Shown here piece after piece: positions 36,383 through 44,214 of a stretch of DNA of 64,000 bases. A program made the translations under genes and the position numbers. Each line of letters begins with the position of its first letter. Position 1 is the first letter of the stretch. The notes under the pieces are model-generated. The model ran no database searches and had not been told where the DNA came from. It worked only from the letters and a program-made list of their open reading frames with translations. This stretch comes from Desulfobacterales bacterium. Its GTDB lineage: Bacteria; Desulfobacterota; Desulfobacteria; Desulfobacterales; JAFDDL01. The DNA is taken from NCBI GenBank assembly GCA_034003325.1, contig JAVEYW010000006.1, positions 210,561-274,560 on the forward strand, written 5' to 3'.

Positions 36383-37038
36383 TCTTCCCGCCTTTCTATG
36401 GAAGATTGTTCTTGCAGTTTGGGGTTGAACTGTTTGAGCTTCCTGCGTAATCTTTTTAGTAAATTATTGACCTCATTAACCTCAAAGCCGGTTTGAGCAG
36501 CTATGCCTTGTGGTTTGCTTATCCCTTCTTCAAAGCATAAAATTACCATTCCTAAGTCATCATCCTCGCAACTAATCTGGTCGAGCTCATTCATTAGGAC
36601 TCGAAGGTTTTCCGACTCGATCAGCTCATCTTCTGGGGTTTTGGGTCTTGATGCTGCAACGGTTTCATCAGAAGAACCAAAAATTTTATCATCCTTGGGG
36701 GAACCATCCTCATAAAATAAAGATTCTGTAGGAAATTCTGATTCATGCTCCGCATTATGACTGGTCATGCTTCTTATGATGCCTTTTAAAAAAATAGCAA
36801 TGTCCGGGCATGTCTTTTTATTCCAGTTACGGTAGGTCCCGTTAGTCCCAATTCCATACGCCCGAGCGAACGCTTCTCGCACAAGGGATTCGGGGTCCAT
36901 ATCCTTACCAAGCCAATGAAATATTTGCACCCTCCAACGAGCATATTTCAGCACTGCGGGTAAAACAGCATCCCAATCCACTTTGTCGAGATGTTTGTGA
37001 ATAGACGGATCATAGGCATCTTTATACCGGGGCATCAC
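36373..37038 (-). CDS. Sigma-70-like RNA polymerase factor
   Basis: A 221-residue protein resembling an ECF-type sigma factor. The N-terminal part WDAVLPAVLKYARWRVQIFHWLGKDMDPESLVREAFARAYG looks like region 2. A variable acidic linker follows. LVIGE-like region 4 is replaced by MVILCFEEGISKPQGIAAQTGFEVNEVNNLLKRLRRKLKQF, a recognisable helix-turn-helix. AAGGAT precedes ATG 37038 (a second ATG is the next codon). First gene of an operon that diverges from the ubiquitin-like operon. Sigma activity is inferred from weak similarity. Confidence 0.7.
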   Translation of the reverse strand: MMPRYKDAYDPSIHKHLDKVDWDAVLPAVLKYARWRVQIFHWLGKDMDPESLVREAFARAYGIGTNGTYRNWNKKTCPDIAIFLKGIIRSMTSHNAEHESEFPTESLFYEDGSPKDDKIFGSSDETVAASRPKTPEDELIESENLRVLMNELDQISCEDDDLGMVILCFEEGISKPQGIAAQTGFEVNEVNNLLKRLRRKLKQFNPKLQEQSSIERREEWA

Positions 37039-37094
37039 ATATCCTTATAGAATTTCCACTGTCGTTTCATAACCTAATGCCACCTACGATTCAA

Positions 37095-37128
37095 TTTTTG
37101 CCATTTTTTCTATTTCAGATGGCAAAAA
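37095..37128. promoter_or_regulatory. Perfect inverted repeat in the divergent promoter region
   Basis: TTTTTGCCAT (37095-37104) and ATGGCAAAAA (37119-37128) are perfect reverse complements 14 bases apart. They sit between the starts of the sigma-like gene (37038) and the DUF2188 gene (37206), where a shared operator would lie. Confidence 0.6.
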
Positions 37129-37205
37129 ATGTTTCCATACCGGCATACACATTTAGAATGAGACAATGCAAACAAAATCAGTTTTATCAAGAAAGGATTA
37201 TCACA

Positions 37206-37436
37206 ATGGGAAAAAATCAACACGTAGTGCCTCATAGGAACAACTGGGCTGTTAGAGGTGCCGGTAATCAGAGAGTAACCTCGACACATCGGACACAGTC
37301 AGATGCAATCACCGCTGCCCGCCAAACCGCGATAAAACAGCAGAGCGAAGTTGTTATACACCGACCCGACGGCAGAATTCGGGACAAGGATAGTTATGGT
37401 AATGACCCTTGCCCACCATGTGACACAAAACATTGA
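37206..37436 (+). CDS. DUF2188-like small protein
   Basis: A 76-residue protein: HVVPHRNNWAVRGAGNQRVTSTHRTQSDAITAARQTAIKQQSEVVIHRPDGRIRDKDSYGNDP, which matches the DUF2188 pattern (a repeat of W-x-V, then a Thr/Ser-rich turn, then HRPDGRI and DSYGNDP). Function unknown. AAAGGA lies upstream of ATG 37206; the open frame continues upstream but crosses the promoter region. First gene of the ubiquitin-like operon, 55 bases before the Ubl gene. Confidence 0.82.
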   Translation: MGKNQHVVPHRNNWAVRGAGNQRVTSTHRTQSDAITAARQTAIKQQSEVVIHRPDGRIRDKDSYGNDPCPPCDTKH

Positions 37437-37491
37437 GCGATACTATCATGGATACAAAGCCACTACAATATTGCTTTAGAGGAGACACCAA

Positions 37492-37761
37492 ATGAGCAAC
37501 AATCATTCAGACAATGCCCCTGGACAGAACAAAACCACCACAATTATTGTAAACGGTCGCCAGCGGGAAGTGACAGGAAAGACGATCTCATATAGCCAAG
37601 TCGTCCAACTTGCATTTCCCAACGATCAAGCCGATGCCAACATTGATTATACAGTCGCTTACGCTAACCCCCACGGCAAAGATGGCACGCTTGTTAATGG
37701 GCAGGAAGTGCATGTCAAGGAAGGAATGATTTTCAATGTCACCAAAACTAATCGTTCTTGA
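37492..37761 (+). CDS. Bacterial ubiquitin-like protein (multiubiquitin family, single domain)
   Basis: An 89-residue protein with one beta-grasp domain from about residue 16: TIIVNGRQREVTGKTISYSQVVQLAFP, YTVAYANPHGKDGTLVNGQEVHVKEGMIFNVTKTNRS. This is the pattern of the bacterial multiubiquitin family, which occurs next to E1- and E2-like genes. It ends in ...NRS and has no C-terminal Gly-Gly. AGGAGA precedes ATG 37492. It overlaps the E1-like gene by 26 bases, which points to a common function. Family membership is from memory of the motif. Confidence 0.85.
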   Translation: MSNNHSDNAPGQNKTTTIIVNGRQREVTGKTISYSQVVQLAFPNDQADANIDYTVAYANPHGKDGTLVNGQEVHVKEGMIFNVTKTNRS

Positions 37762-38944
37762 TCCCGACCTTCAGCGCCTCCAGCAAGAGGGTTATGAGGT
37801 TGAAGTGCAAAATGGACATGTTCTCGTGCACTCTGTTCCATACGTGAACGCGCAAAGAAAGGTCTTAAGGGGTATCGTTGTAACCAACCTTAATGGCAAT
37901 GTAGGAAAACTGGGCAAACCAGGCGACCATCAGGTTTGGTTCGTCGGTGAATATCCTTGCCGCCATACCGGAATGCCCATTGAAGCAATTCGCCACTCCT
38001 CGCAAGCTATTCAGCTCTGGCCGGGATTTGAGGCACAGCACCGATTCTCAAACAAGCCATTTGGGGCAAACGGCTATCCCGACTACTATTCCAAGATGAA
38101 AAATTACATTTCTATAATCTCCAATGAGGCTAAAAAAATAGATCCGGATGTGACTCCTTGCACTTTCAGGGTTATCGTTTCAACTGATGGAGATTCGGTA
38201 TTTCGATATTGGGATACTGCATCAAGCCGAGCAAATATTATGACTGTATCTGCGAAACTTGCCATGGACAAGATAGCCATCGTTGGGCTCGGAGGCACCG
38301 GCTCCTACGTCCTCGACCTGGTTGCAAAAGCCCCGGTTCGTGAAATTCATCTATATGATGGTGATAAATTTATACAGCATAATGCTTTTAGAGCACCAGG
38401 TGCCGCATCGATCGAAACCCTTGAGGATCAGCCTTTCAAAGTAACCTATTTTGCTCGCATTTATGGTGCTATGCGGACAGGTATTTTTCCCTATGAGGAA
38501 TATATCACTGAAAGCAACATCAGTGTACTTGAGGGATTTGATTTTGTTTTCCTATGCGTGGATAAAGGTGAAGTCAGGAAGCTGATAGGAAATTTCCTCC
38601 GACTAAACGGAATCCCGTTTGTCGACGTTGGCATGGAGCTGGTGATAGTTTCAGAGGAAAATTGCCTTATTGGGACCTGTCGGGCAACATTGAGCACCTT
38701 GGATAAATCTGATCACTTCGAAAGGCATGCCCCCCAAGGATCTGACAATGGGAACGATCTTTACGGGACAAATATTCAGGTCGCGGATATGAATGCGCTC
38801 AATGCCGCCCTGGCGGTTATTAAATGGAAGCAGGTTTGCGGCTTTTACCAAGATATTGTAAAGGCCCACCATACGACATACTCGATTAATTCGCACTCCT
38901 TGACGAGGGATGAAATGACTGGAAAAGTTGACAGCATATCATGA
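37736..38944 (+). CDS. E1-like ThiF-family adenylyltransferase with N-terminal DUF6791-like domain
   Basis: A 402-residue protein. Residues about 1-170 are an N-terminal domain (HQVWFVGEYPCRHTGMPIEAIRH, FGANGYPDYYSKMKNYISIIS) like the DUF6791 module found before bacterial ThiF domains. From about 178 follows the ThiF/E1 adenylation domain: KIAIVGLGGTGSYVLD (GxGGxG nucleotide loop), IHLYDGDKFIQHNAFRAPGA (acidic and Arg residues), and DFVFLCVDKGEVRKLI. Candidate catalytic Cys residues lie in ENCLIGTC. It should adenylate the C-terminus of the ubiquitin-like protein. Start ATG 37736 lies inside the Ubl gene; the end overlaps the next gene by ATGA. Confidence 0.88.
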   Translation: MSPKLIVLDPDLQRLQQEGYEVEVQNGHVLVHSVPYVNAQRKVLRGIVVTNLNGNVGKLGKPGDHQVWFVGEYPCRHTGMPIEAIRHSSQAIQLWPGFEAQHRFSNKPFGANGYPDYYSKMKNYISIISNEAKKIDPDVTPCTFRVIVSTDGDSVFRYWDTASSRANIMTVSAKLAMDKIAIVGLGGTGSYVLDLVAKAPVREIHLYDGDKFIQHNAFRAPGAASIETLEDQPFKVTYFARIYGAMRTGIFPYEEYITESNISVLEGFDFVFLCVDKGEVRKLIGNFLRLNGIPFVDVGMELVIVSEENCLIGTCRATLSTLDKSDHFERHAPQGSDNGNDLYGTNIQVADMNALNAALAVIKWKQVCGFYQDIVKAHHTTYSINSHSLTRDEMTGKVDSIS

Positions 38945-39372
38945 AAAGAAAAACGATCAGGCCAGCATTCGTAGACTTTATTCCGGATCGTTTAGAGGAA
39001 GGTGTACTATATATCTGTGAGCGATATAAAACCGCCGCACACAAATGCTGTTGTGGCTGTGGTGAGGAAGTTATTACCCCGCTGTCCCCGGTTGATTGGT
39101 CCCTCCGGAAGGAAGGAGTGGTCGTTACACTTCGGCCATCTATTGGTAACTGGAGTTTTGCATGCAAATCCCACTATTTGATTTCAAAGAATCAAGTGGT
39201 TTGGGCAAATGGGATGTCTCAGTGGCAAATTGATCGAGTCCAGGCACGAGATAGAGCGGATAAAAAAGCATATATCGAGGCAGTTAACCTGAAAAAGAGG
39301 AAACAGACGGCTCTAATTTCCAGAATAATCAGAGCCTGGCAGTCACTGGTACGTTGGCTGAAGTCTTTGTAG
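38941..39372 (+). CDS. DUF6527-like zinc-binding protein of the Ubl operon
   Basis: A 143-residue protein. The N-terminal part LEEGVLYICERYKTAAHKCCCGCGEEVITPLSPVDWSL has a Cys/His cluster fit for zinc, and FACKSHYLISKNQVVW gives another Cys and His. This resembles, from memory, the DUF6527 family that accompanies bacterial ubiquitin-like and ThiF genes. The C-terminal 45 residues are basic and helical. Start overlaps the E1-like stop (ATGA), showing tight coupling. It could be a ligase-like or substrate-binding factor; unknown. Confidence 0.82.
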   Translation: MKRKTIRPAFVDFIPDRLEEGVLYICERYKTAAHKCCCGCGEEVITPLSPVDWSLRKEGVVVTLRPSIGNWSFACKSHYLISKNQVVWANGMSQWQIDRVQARDRADKKAYIEAVNLKKRKQTALISRIIRAWQSLVRWLKSL

Positions 39373-40046
39373 GGGGTATCCTGTCTGGACCAAACTACCC
39401 TGCCTCCCTGAATCAGGTTGGGTAAACACAAAACGTTAGGATAAAATGGTACAAAACTGGAATAAAATAGCCGATCAGAGAGCCAAGGAGAGCCAATTTG
39501 AAACTTTTTTCAAATAAATGCACTTTTTTTCATTTTTTTTGTCCACAACCACGATGGTTTGAACGATATAGTATTATAGAGACTACTTGAAACGGTATCC
39601 TATAGAATTCCGCAACTGTGTGATTGTTTGTTTCTTGAGACAGGTGAGAAACCGGTCTGTAGTGTTTCCGTTTATCAGTGTCTGACACGGCAGCGCTCTG
39701 TGCTGTCCGCAATTAAAAAACCACCCATGCCCCCAGTCAGGGGCCACAGACTTTTCAAGACGAGCATTGCGGAAGCTCTCTGATCAGTTCAGGATACCTT
39801 TGCGACAGCTTCAGCTTTTGCAGAATGATATACCACCGGTGCCCGCTGCCACGAAGCTTTTGCACAACTGTGATGACCAGGCCCCCGAGTTATGCGGAAG
39901 CTGAAACATCACTTTTGTGTTAGCGGCGCTGCCGAGTTGTGCGTCTGCTGAAACATTTTTTGTGTTGCCGGCCTGGCTGGTAAATGAAGTTTTGCTGAAG
40001 GAAGGGTCTAAAAGAAAGGCCCGCTTTTGACAGCGAGCCTTTTTGG
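39373..40046. other. Non-coding region with a short tandem repeat
   Basis: 674 bases between convergent operons. No gene is supported. A unit of about 40 bases (39885-39927, again at 39932-39971) begins CCGAGTT and shares GCTGAAACAT and TTTTGTGTT. The first part (39440-39600) is AT-rich. No clear terminator hairpin found. Confidence 0.5.
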
Positions 40047-40682
40047 TCAGTCAGTGTATCCGATGTCTTCGAGGTAGGACCTGAATCGTTCAACCTTTCT
40101 GTTCAGGCGTTTGCAATAGCTGAAATAATCAATTCCAAGCCTTCTGGCTTCATCACACCGATCCCTGGCCCCCAGGAGCACCGCCAGATCATGATGTCCG
40201 AAAAAGTCATCGGCTATCTGCATCAGCTCTCTTCCGATAAGTTCATCCTCTGGGGAAACAGCGTTTATGAGTCCATCTATCCCATCGCTTTCATAACGAC
40301 TGGTGGACATCCCGGATCTGTCTATGGTGTTATCATATTCCAGTTGTGATAAAGGGATCGTTCTTTCCTTTTTCAGGCCGTTGTCGAGCAGCCTCCGGAG
40401 AGATTTGAGTTCATAGTGGACGAACAAGGTCACATATACTTGAAAAGGGGACTTGCTTGGGTCCCACTTGAGATGCTTTTCCCTTTCCCAGAAAACAGTA
40501 AACAAATGGTTGTATATTTCTTTTCGTTCAATGCCATGCCTGGCGAACAAATACTTGACGGTACGATTTATATGGGGGGTTATTTTGAGTCGGATGCCGT
40601 GATTTCTAACTGCGAGCTTTATGATGTCAAAGCACATCTTTAAAGTATGTTCTTCAGACCCCCATTCACCCTTAAAACCCAC
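40047..40682 (-). CDS. Second sigma-70-like factor
   Basis: A 211-residue protein. FWEREKHLKWDPSKSPFQVYVTLFVHYELKSLRRL resembles sigma region 2, and SPEDELIGRELMQIADDFFGHHDLAVLLGARDRCDEARRLGIDYFSYCKRLNRKVERF resembles region 4 with a helix-turn-helix. A GTG at 40682, overlapping the preceding small gene, or an ATG at 40637 could be the start. It is the last gene of an operon led by a MerR-type regulator. It is not closely similar by eye to the sigma-like protein at 36373. Confidence 0.65.
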   Translation of the reverse strand: MGFKGEWGSEEHTLKMCFDIIKLAVRNHGIRLKITPHINRTVKYLFARHGIERKEIYNHLFTVFWEREKHLKWDPSKSPFQVYVTLFVHYELKSLRRLLDNGLKKERTIPLSQLEYDNTIDRSGMSTSRYESDGIDGLINAVSPEDELIGRELMQIADDFFGHHDLAVLLGARDRCDEARRLGIDYFSYCKRLNRKVERFRSYLEDIGYTD

Positions 40683-40791
40683 CGTTTACTGATAGCCCCC
40701 TGCATTGTTTCTGCGGTATGGTCGCCAATAAAGGTTTCGTTCTTGATGTGTTCACGGCATTTGTTATTTTGAAATTCAGTTTCTTATTCAT
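40672..40791 (-). CDS. 39-residue basic peptide gene
   Basis: MNKKLNFKITNAVNTSRTKP, then about 20 more residues with one Cys, ending SVNGGF. GAGGAG precedes ATG 40791, and the stop overlaps the sigma-like gene by eleven bases. No family recognised. The start site and overlap suggest real translation. Confidence 0.5.
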   Translation of the reverse strand: MNKKLNFKITNAVNTSRTKPLLATIPQKQCRGLSVNGGF

Positions 40792-40901
40792 ACTCTCCTC
40801 ATTGTCCTCTCGCTTTTTTGAATTCAGGTGTGGGCGGAGGTGGAGAGGTACCTTTTCAGCCGGGCTCATGATTCCCAGCCTAACCCACACCCGTTGGAAT
40901 G

Positions 40902-41087
40902 TTACCGAAGCCCTGATCGTTCGGGTTCGGTCTGTTTCAGTAGCGCTTCCGTATTCTTGAACAGGTTATACGGAATCAAATCGATGTCGCACTTATCAAA
41001 ACCCTCATGATAAATGGCGCACTCCGTTTTGAGGCAGGCCCGATCGATAAACGGGCATGTTTTTGTTTTTGCCTGATTTTTATACAT
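40902..41087 (-). CDS. Small Cys-rich protein, 61 residues
   Basis: CPFIDRACLKTECAIYHEGFDKCDIDLIPYNLFKN has four Cys residues spaced as in a small metal-binding module. The tail is charged. GGAGGAAAG lies upstream of ATG 41087, which overlaps the MerR-type gene by eight bases. Similar small proteins are common in delta-proteobacteria; function unknown. Confidence 0.7.
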   Translation of the reverse strand: MYKNQAKTKTCPFIDRACLKTECAIYHEGFDKCDIDLIPYNLFKNTEALLKQTEPERSGLR

Positions 41088-41340
41088 TTTTCTTTCCTCC
41101 TTCATTCGCTTTTTTAACCGCCACCGGGAGGGTGAACCCCTGGCCGAGATAGAGCTTGATGTTGCCGATGATCTCGATCTGTTCCAGGGTGAACCTTCGG
41201 TAGGCTCTGACGCCGGATATGACTCTGCCGGCTTCTGGGATGTATCCCCTGGCTTCCCAGTTTCTGATCTGTTTCTGGGTGGCTCCTGTGATCTTGGCGG
41301 TGTCGCCGATTGAATAAGTTTCTTGATTTTTTCTGCTCAT
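41080..41340 (-). CDS. MerR-type helix-turn-helix regulator
   Basis: An 86-residue protein: YSIGDTAKITGATQKQIRNWEARGYIPEAGRVISGVRAYRRFTLEQIEIIGNIKLYLGQGFTLPVAVKKA is a MerR-family winged helix without an effector domain. AGGAGG lies nine bases before ATG 41340. First gene of the operon that includes the small Cys protein, the basic peptide and the sigma-like factor. Confidence 0.85.
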   Translation of the reverse strand: MSRKNQETYSIGDTAKITGATQKQIRNWEARGYIPEAGRVISGVRAYRRFTLEQIEIIGNIKLYLGQGFTLPVAVKKANEGGKKNV

Positions 41341-41462
41341 TCGGAATTTCCTCCTAATAATGAATTTGGGCAAAAATTTATGCCCTTCTATTATTACTCA
41401 GGTAAGTTAATTCCGAGGCAAGGAAGGATATTCTGAGGGCTGGAATAGATGTTTCTTGTCGC

Positions 41463-41980
41463 CAATCAGGGAAAACGTGGAATAGCCAATCAGGAAAGTG
41501 ACTATCACGGACCCACTCCATACGCATAACATGAAGACATTTTTATCTTGCTTTTTACCGGGGGAAAGGTATTATCTCAACGATTCCAATTTGATAACGA
41601 AAAAACAGGGTTCAAAGCTTCATTTCTCAAGGCTGTTTGGGAACTGGCAATATTTAAGCAGCAAACGGGAAAATATGCCAACGGAGTCAACAAGGTCCCG
41701 GGAATCCCCTTCTTCGAGCTGGGAACGATATTAATATGGTCAGCTACTGGCTCGGGCATGCCGATATCAACACAACCCATATCTACCTCGAAATCGATAT
41801 GGAAATGAAACGGAGGATGCTCGAAAAAACAAATGCGCCGACTATCGAGGCTAAATCGCAATGGCATGAACCGGAAATCCTGACATGGCTAAACAACCTT
41901 GCAAAAGGCACTCAATTATGTGAAGTGAAATTATGAGCTGACACAGGAAAATGTGGGAATTGCTGAGGAAAAGGTGGGAG
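41463..41980 (+). mobile_element. Remnant of a tyrosine-recombinase mobile element
   Basis: Two related end sequences flank the segment: at 41463-41500 CAATCAGGGAAAACGTGGAA and a second CAATCAGGAAAG, and at 41942-41980 CACAGGAAAATGTGGGAA and TGAGGAAAAGG. Between them is only the 3' end of a recombinase gene. The two ends are in direct orientation. It looks like an internal-deletion derivative. Confidence 0.55.
41721..41936 (+). pseudogene. 3' fragment of a tyrosine recombinase
   Basis: About 70 codons remain: GNDINMVSYWLGHADINTTHIYLEIDMEMKRRMLE, containing the LGHA box and the nucleophile Tyr of XerD-like recombinases, then a C-terminal tail to the stop at 41936. The rest of the catalytic domain (R and HxxR) and the N-terminus are missing; frames upstream do not match. 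It is therefore not a working enzyme. Confidence 0.75.
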
Positions 41981-42221
41981 CTTAACATAATTCAGAGCTT
42001 CACATAACATTTTTTAGGTGACAACTCCCTTGACACCCACCGGGGGCAACAATCAAATCGTGATAATTGTTTTGTGCTATTTTTTTTATTATATTATAGA
42101 AAAATATTGAAATTCAAGCACAGACCTGATACTTTGCGTAAATATGGATATCGCGCCCCATATATTTTCCACCGGGCCATCACTCACCAATTATCGGAAT
42201 TTTTTTCGGGAGAGACAAACC

Positions 42222-42590
42222 GTGTCAGCAGCTAAGATAAATGTACGAATCTTCATTTCTTTGCTTCTGGCTCTCTGCCTGTTAACGGTAGCCATACAGA
42301 CAAAATTGTCAGTTGATCTGCAAGACACCAGGACACGCCCAAGGACTTTTCTCTTTACTCCTGCCTTCTTGGATTGCGTGGTATCAGCCTCCACCCACGA
42401 TAGGCGGACTAATTACAATTCTTTCAATGAACTATTTAACGGCGCATTGATTCTCAGACAAATTCTGTTCGATTTTACCAGGGGATCCTCACTCTTTCTT
42501 ACAGAATACAGCGCCAGCTTCGCCCACCGTGTAGACCGTGCGGCAATTCCCATTCGAGCATCTCCATTCCCATACAAACATAGTTCGTGA
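42222..42590 (+). CDS. Possible exported protein, uncertain
   Basis: GTG 42222 has GGGAGAG seven bases upstream and starts a 122-residue frame with a hydrophobic leader (VRIFISLLLALCLLTVAIQTKLSVDL) after KIN, like a signal anchor. The remainder (TRPRTFLFTPAFLDCVVSASTHDRRTNYN...) has no family I know and may be a truncated gene. The end, RASPFPYKHSS, looks non-native. Low confidence. Confidence 0.35.
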   Translation: MSAAKINVRIFISLLLALCLLTVAIQTKLSVDLQDTRTRPRTFLFTPAFLDCVVSASTHDRRTNYNSFNELFNGALILRQILFDFTRGSSLFLTEYSASFAHRVDRAAIPIRASPFPYKHSS

Positions 42591-42790
42591 TCAACTCGTA
42601 ATAAACTCCTGGATTCAATTGCACCTGCAATCCTGTTAAATCAAATTTCTGATCTGCCGCAATAGGATATAGTGTGATTAAATTCCGGGCTTATAACTAT
42701 TTTTTTTGCAGCTCCATGGATATGCGGCCCACCCAAATGGCAGCCACTTGCCTGCGGAGAGCATTATATTGATGCGTGCAAAGAGGCCTT

Positions 42791-42973
42791 ATGCGAAATA
42801 CCCATTTGAAATCACAAGACGTCAGCGAAAGCAGCCCCTCTTCGGAGCCGGTAATTGACTATTCTCCAAAAACAAGCACCCTGCGCAACCAGATCGTTTT
42901 CGGAGTTAAGCTATCTTTAGTTGCCGTGATCTTTTTTCTTATGCTTTGGCTGCTTGAAAGATATGTATCTTAA
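42791..42973 (+). CDS. Small single-span membrane protein
   Basis: A 60-residue protein: a hydrophilic N-terminus (SQDVSESSPSSEPVIDYSPKTS) and one C-terminal helix (VFGVKLSLVAVIFFLMLWLLERYVS). AGAGG lies before ATG 42791. It precedes the MgtE-like gene by about 130 bases; no family recognised. Confidence 0.55.
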   Translation: MRNTHLKSQDVSESSPSSEPVIDYSPKTSTLRNQIVFGVKLSLVAVIFFLMLWLLERYVS

Positions 42974-43107
42974 AATAGGACCTGAACGAACCAGCGATCC
43001 GGCATCTTTTTGTTTGGGGGCCTTGCCCCCAATTTCCTTGAACAAAAGGCAACTTTACGAAAATTCAAATTAGGAATATGTGATTGCTAATGGTCAGGAG
43101 TTTGACC

Positions 43108-44130
43108 ATGCAATCGATAAACGAAGAAAGAAAATTTTTCCTGATGACGGAACAGACAAACCATCTGCACCAGCCGATTGCCACCCTCGCACACAAGGAC
43201 GTTGCGAAGTTGCCCCAGAATTCAACCGTTCAGCAAGCATTGGACGACATCAGAGTAAATAAAAGGCTGGCAGACAGAATTGTCTATTTTTATGTGGTGG
43301 ACAGCAACGATCGATTGGTGGGTGTTGTGCCGACCCGGCGCCTGCTTGCTGCGCCCTTGGAGCAACGCATATACGAAGTGATGATCAGTTCCGTAATTAC
43401 AATTCCGATGACTGCAACGGTGTTGGAGGCCTACGAGTTTTTTATACTGCACAAGTTGCTTGCGTTTCCGGTGGTGGATGAACAAAAAAAGATATTGGGC
43501 GTGGTGGATATCGGAATGTTTACGGAAGATGCTTTTGATTTAGCCGATCAAAATAGCATGGACAGAGTGTTTGAGACGATCGGCTTTCGCCTCTTGCAGG
43601 TGCGAGACGCTTCACCGCTGCAGGCGTTCCGTTTCCGGTTTCCATGGCTATTGGCAACGATCACCAGCGGTACGGCTTGCGCATTGCTGGCCGGTGTTTA
43701 CGAGATGACATTGGCCAAAAGTTTGGTTCTGGCGTTTTTCCTGACGCTGGTTCTGGGATTGGGCGAGAGTGTCAGCATGCAGTCCATGACGGTCACCATT
43801 CAGGGGCTGCAGTCAAGATTACCGACGCTGAAATGGTTTGTGCAAGCACTCTGGCGCGAGACCGGTACGGCCTTGTTGCTGGGTGCCGCGTGTGGTATTT
43901 TGGTGGGCCTAATTGTCTGGCTATGGCGCGGGAATATAGTGTCGGGACTTGCCATTGGGTCCAGCCTCCTGCTGACGCTTTGCGCAGCCAGTTTATTCGG
44001 ACTAAGCATCCCGTCTCTGTTGCACAAGCTGAAGCTTGACCTGAAAATTGCGGCGGGTCCATTGACCCTGGCATTAACCGATATTTCTACACTCCTTATC
44101 TACTTCAGTATCGCAGAGGCATTGCTATGA
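43108..44130 (+). CDS. CBS-MgtE-like divalent cation transporter
   Basis: A 340-residue protein. Two CBS domains (residues about 15-140: VYFYVVDSNDRLVGVVPTRRLL, AFPVVDEQKKILGVVDIGMF) lead to five membrane helices with FLTLVLGLGESVSMQSMTVTIQGLQ as the MgtE pore motif region. The N-terminal superhelical MgtE domain is missing, so it is the short type. AGGAG lies seven bases before ATG 43108. It is followed by a universal stress protein gene. Confidence 0.85.
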   Translation: MQSINEERKFFLMTEQTNHLHQPIATLAHKDVAKLPQNSTVQQALDDIRVNKRLADRIVYFYVVDSNDRLVGVVPTRRLLAAPLEQRIYEVMISSVITIPMTATVLEAYEFFILHKLLAFPVVDEQKKILGVVDIGMFTEDAFDLADQNSMDRVFETIGFRLLQVRDASPLQAFRFRFPWLLATITSGTACALLAGVYEMTLAKSLVLAFFLTLVLGLGESVSMQSMTVTIQGLQSRLPTLKWFVQALWRETGTALLLGAACGILVGLIVWLWRGNIVSGLAIGSSLLLTLCAASLFGLSIPSLLHKLKLDLKIAAGPLTLALTDISTLLIYFSIAEALL

Positions 44131-44214
44131 GAGAATCCCGATTATTGAACAAGAGCTATGGCTCTGTAAGATTGGCAAAACAAAGCATGCAGATTGTCCT
44201 AAGATGAGGTACGG

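Noticed and set aside
44131..44214. Possible CRISPR or other RNA array anywhere in the island
   Set aside because: I looked for evenly spaced direct repeats across the whole island and found none beyond short tandem units.
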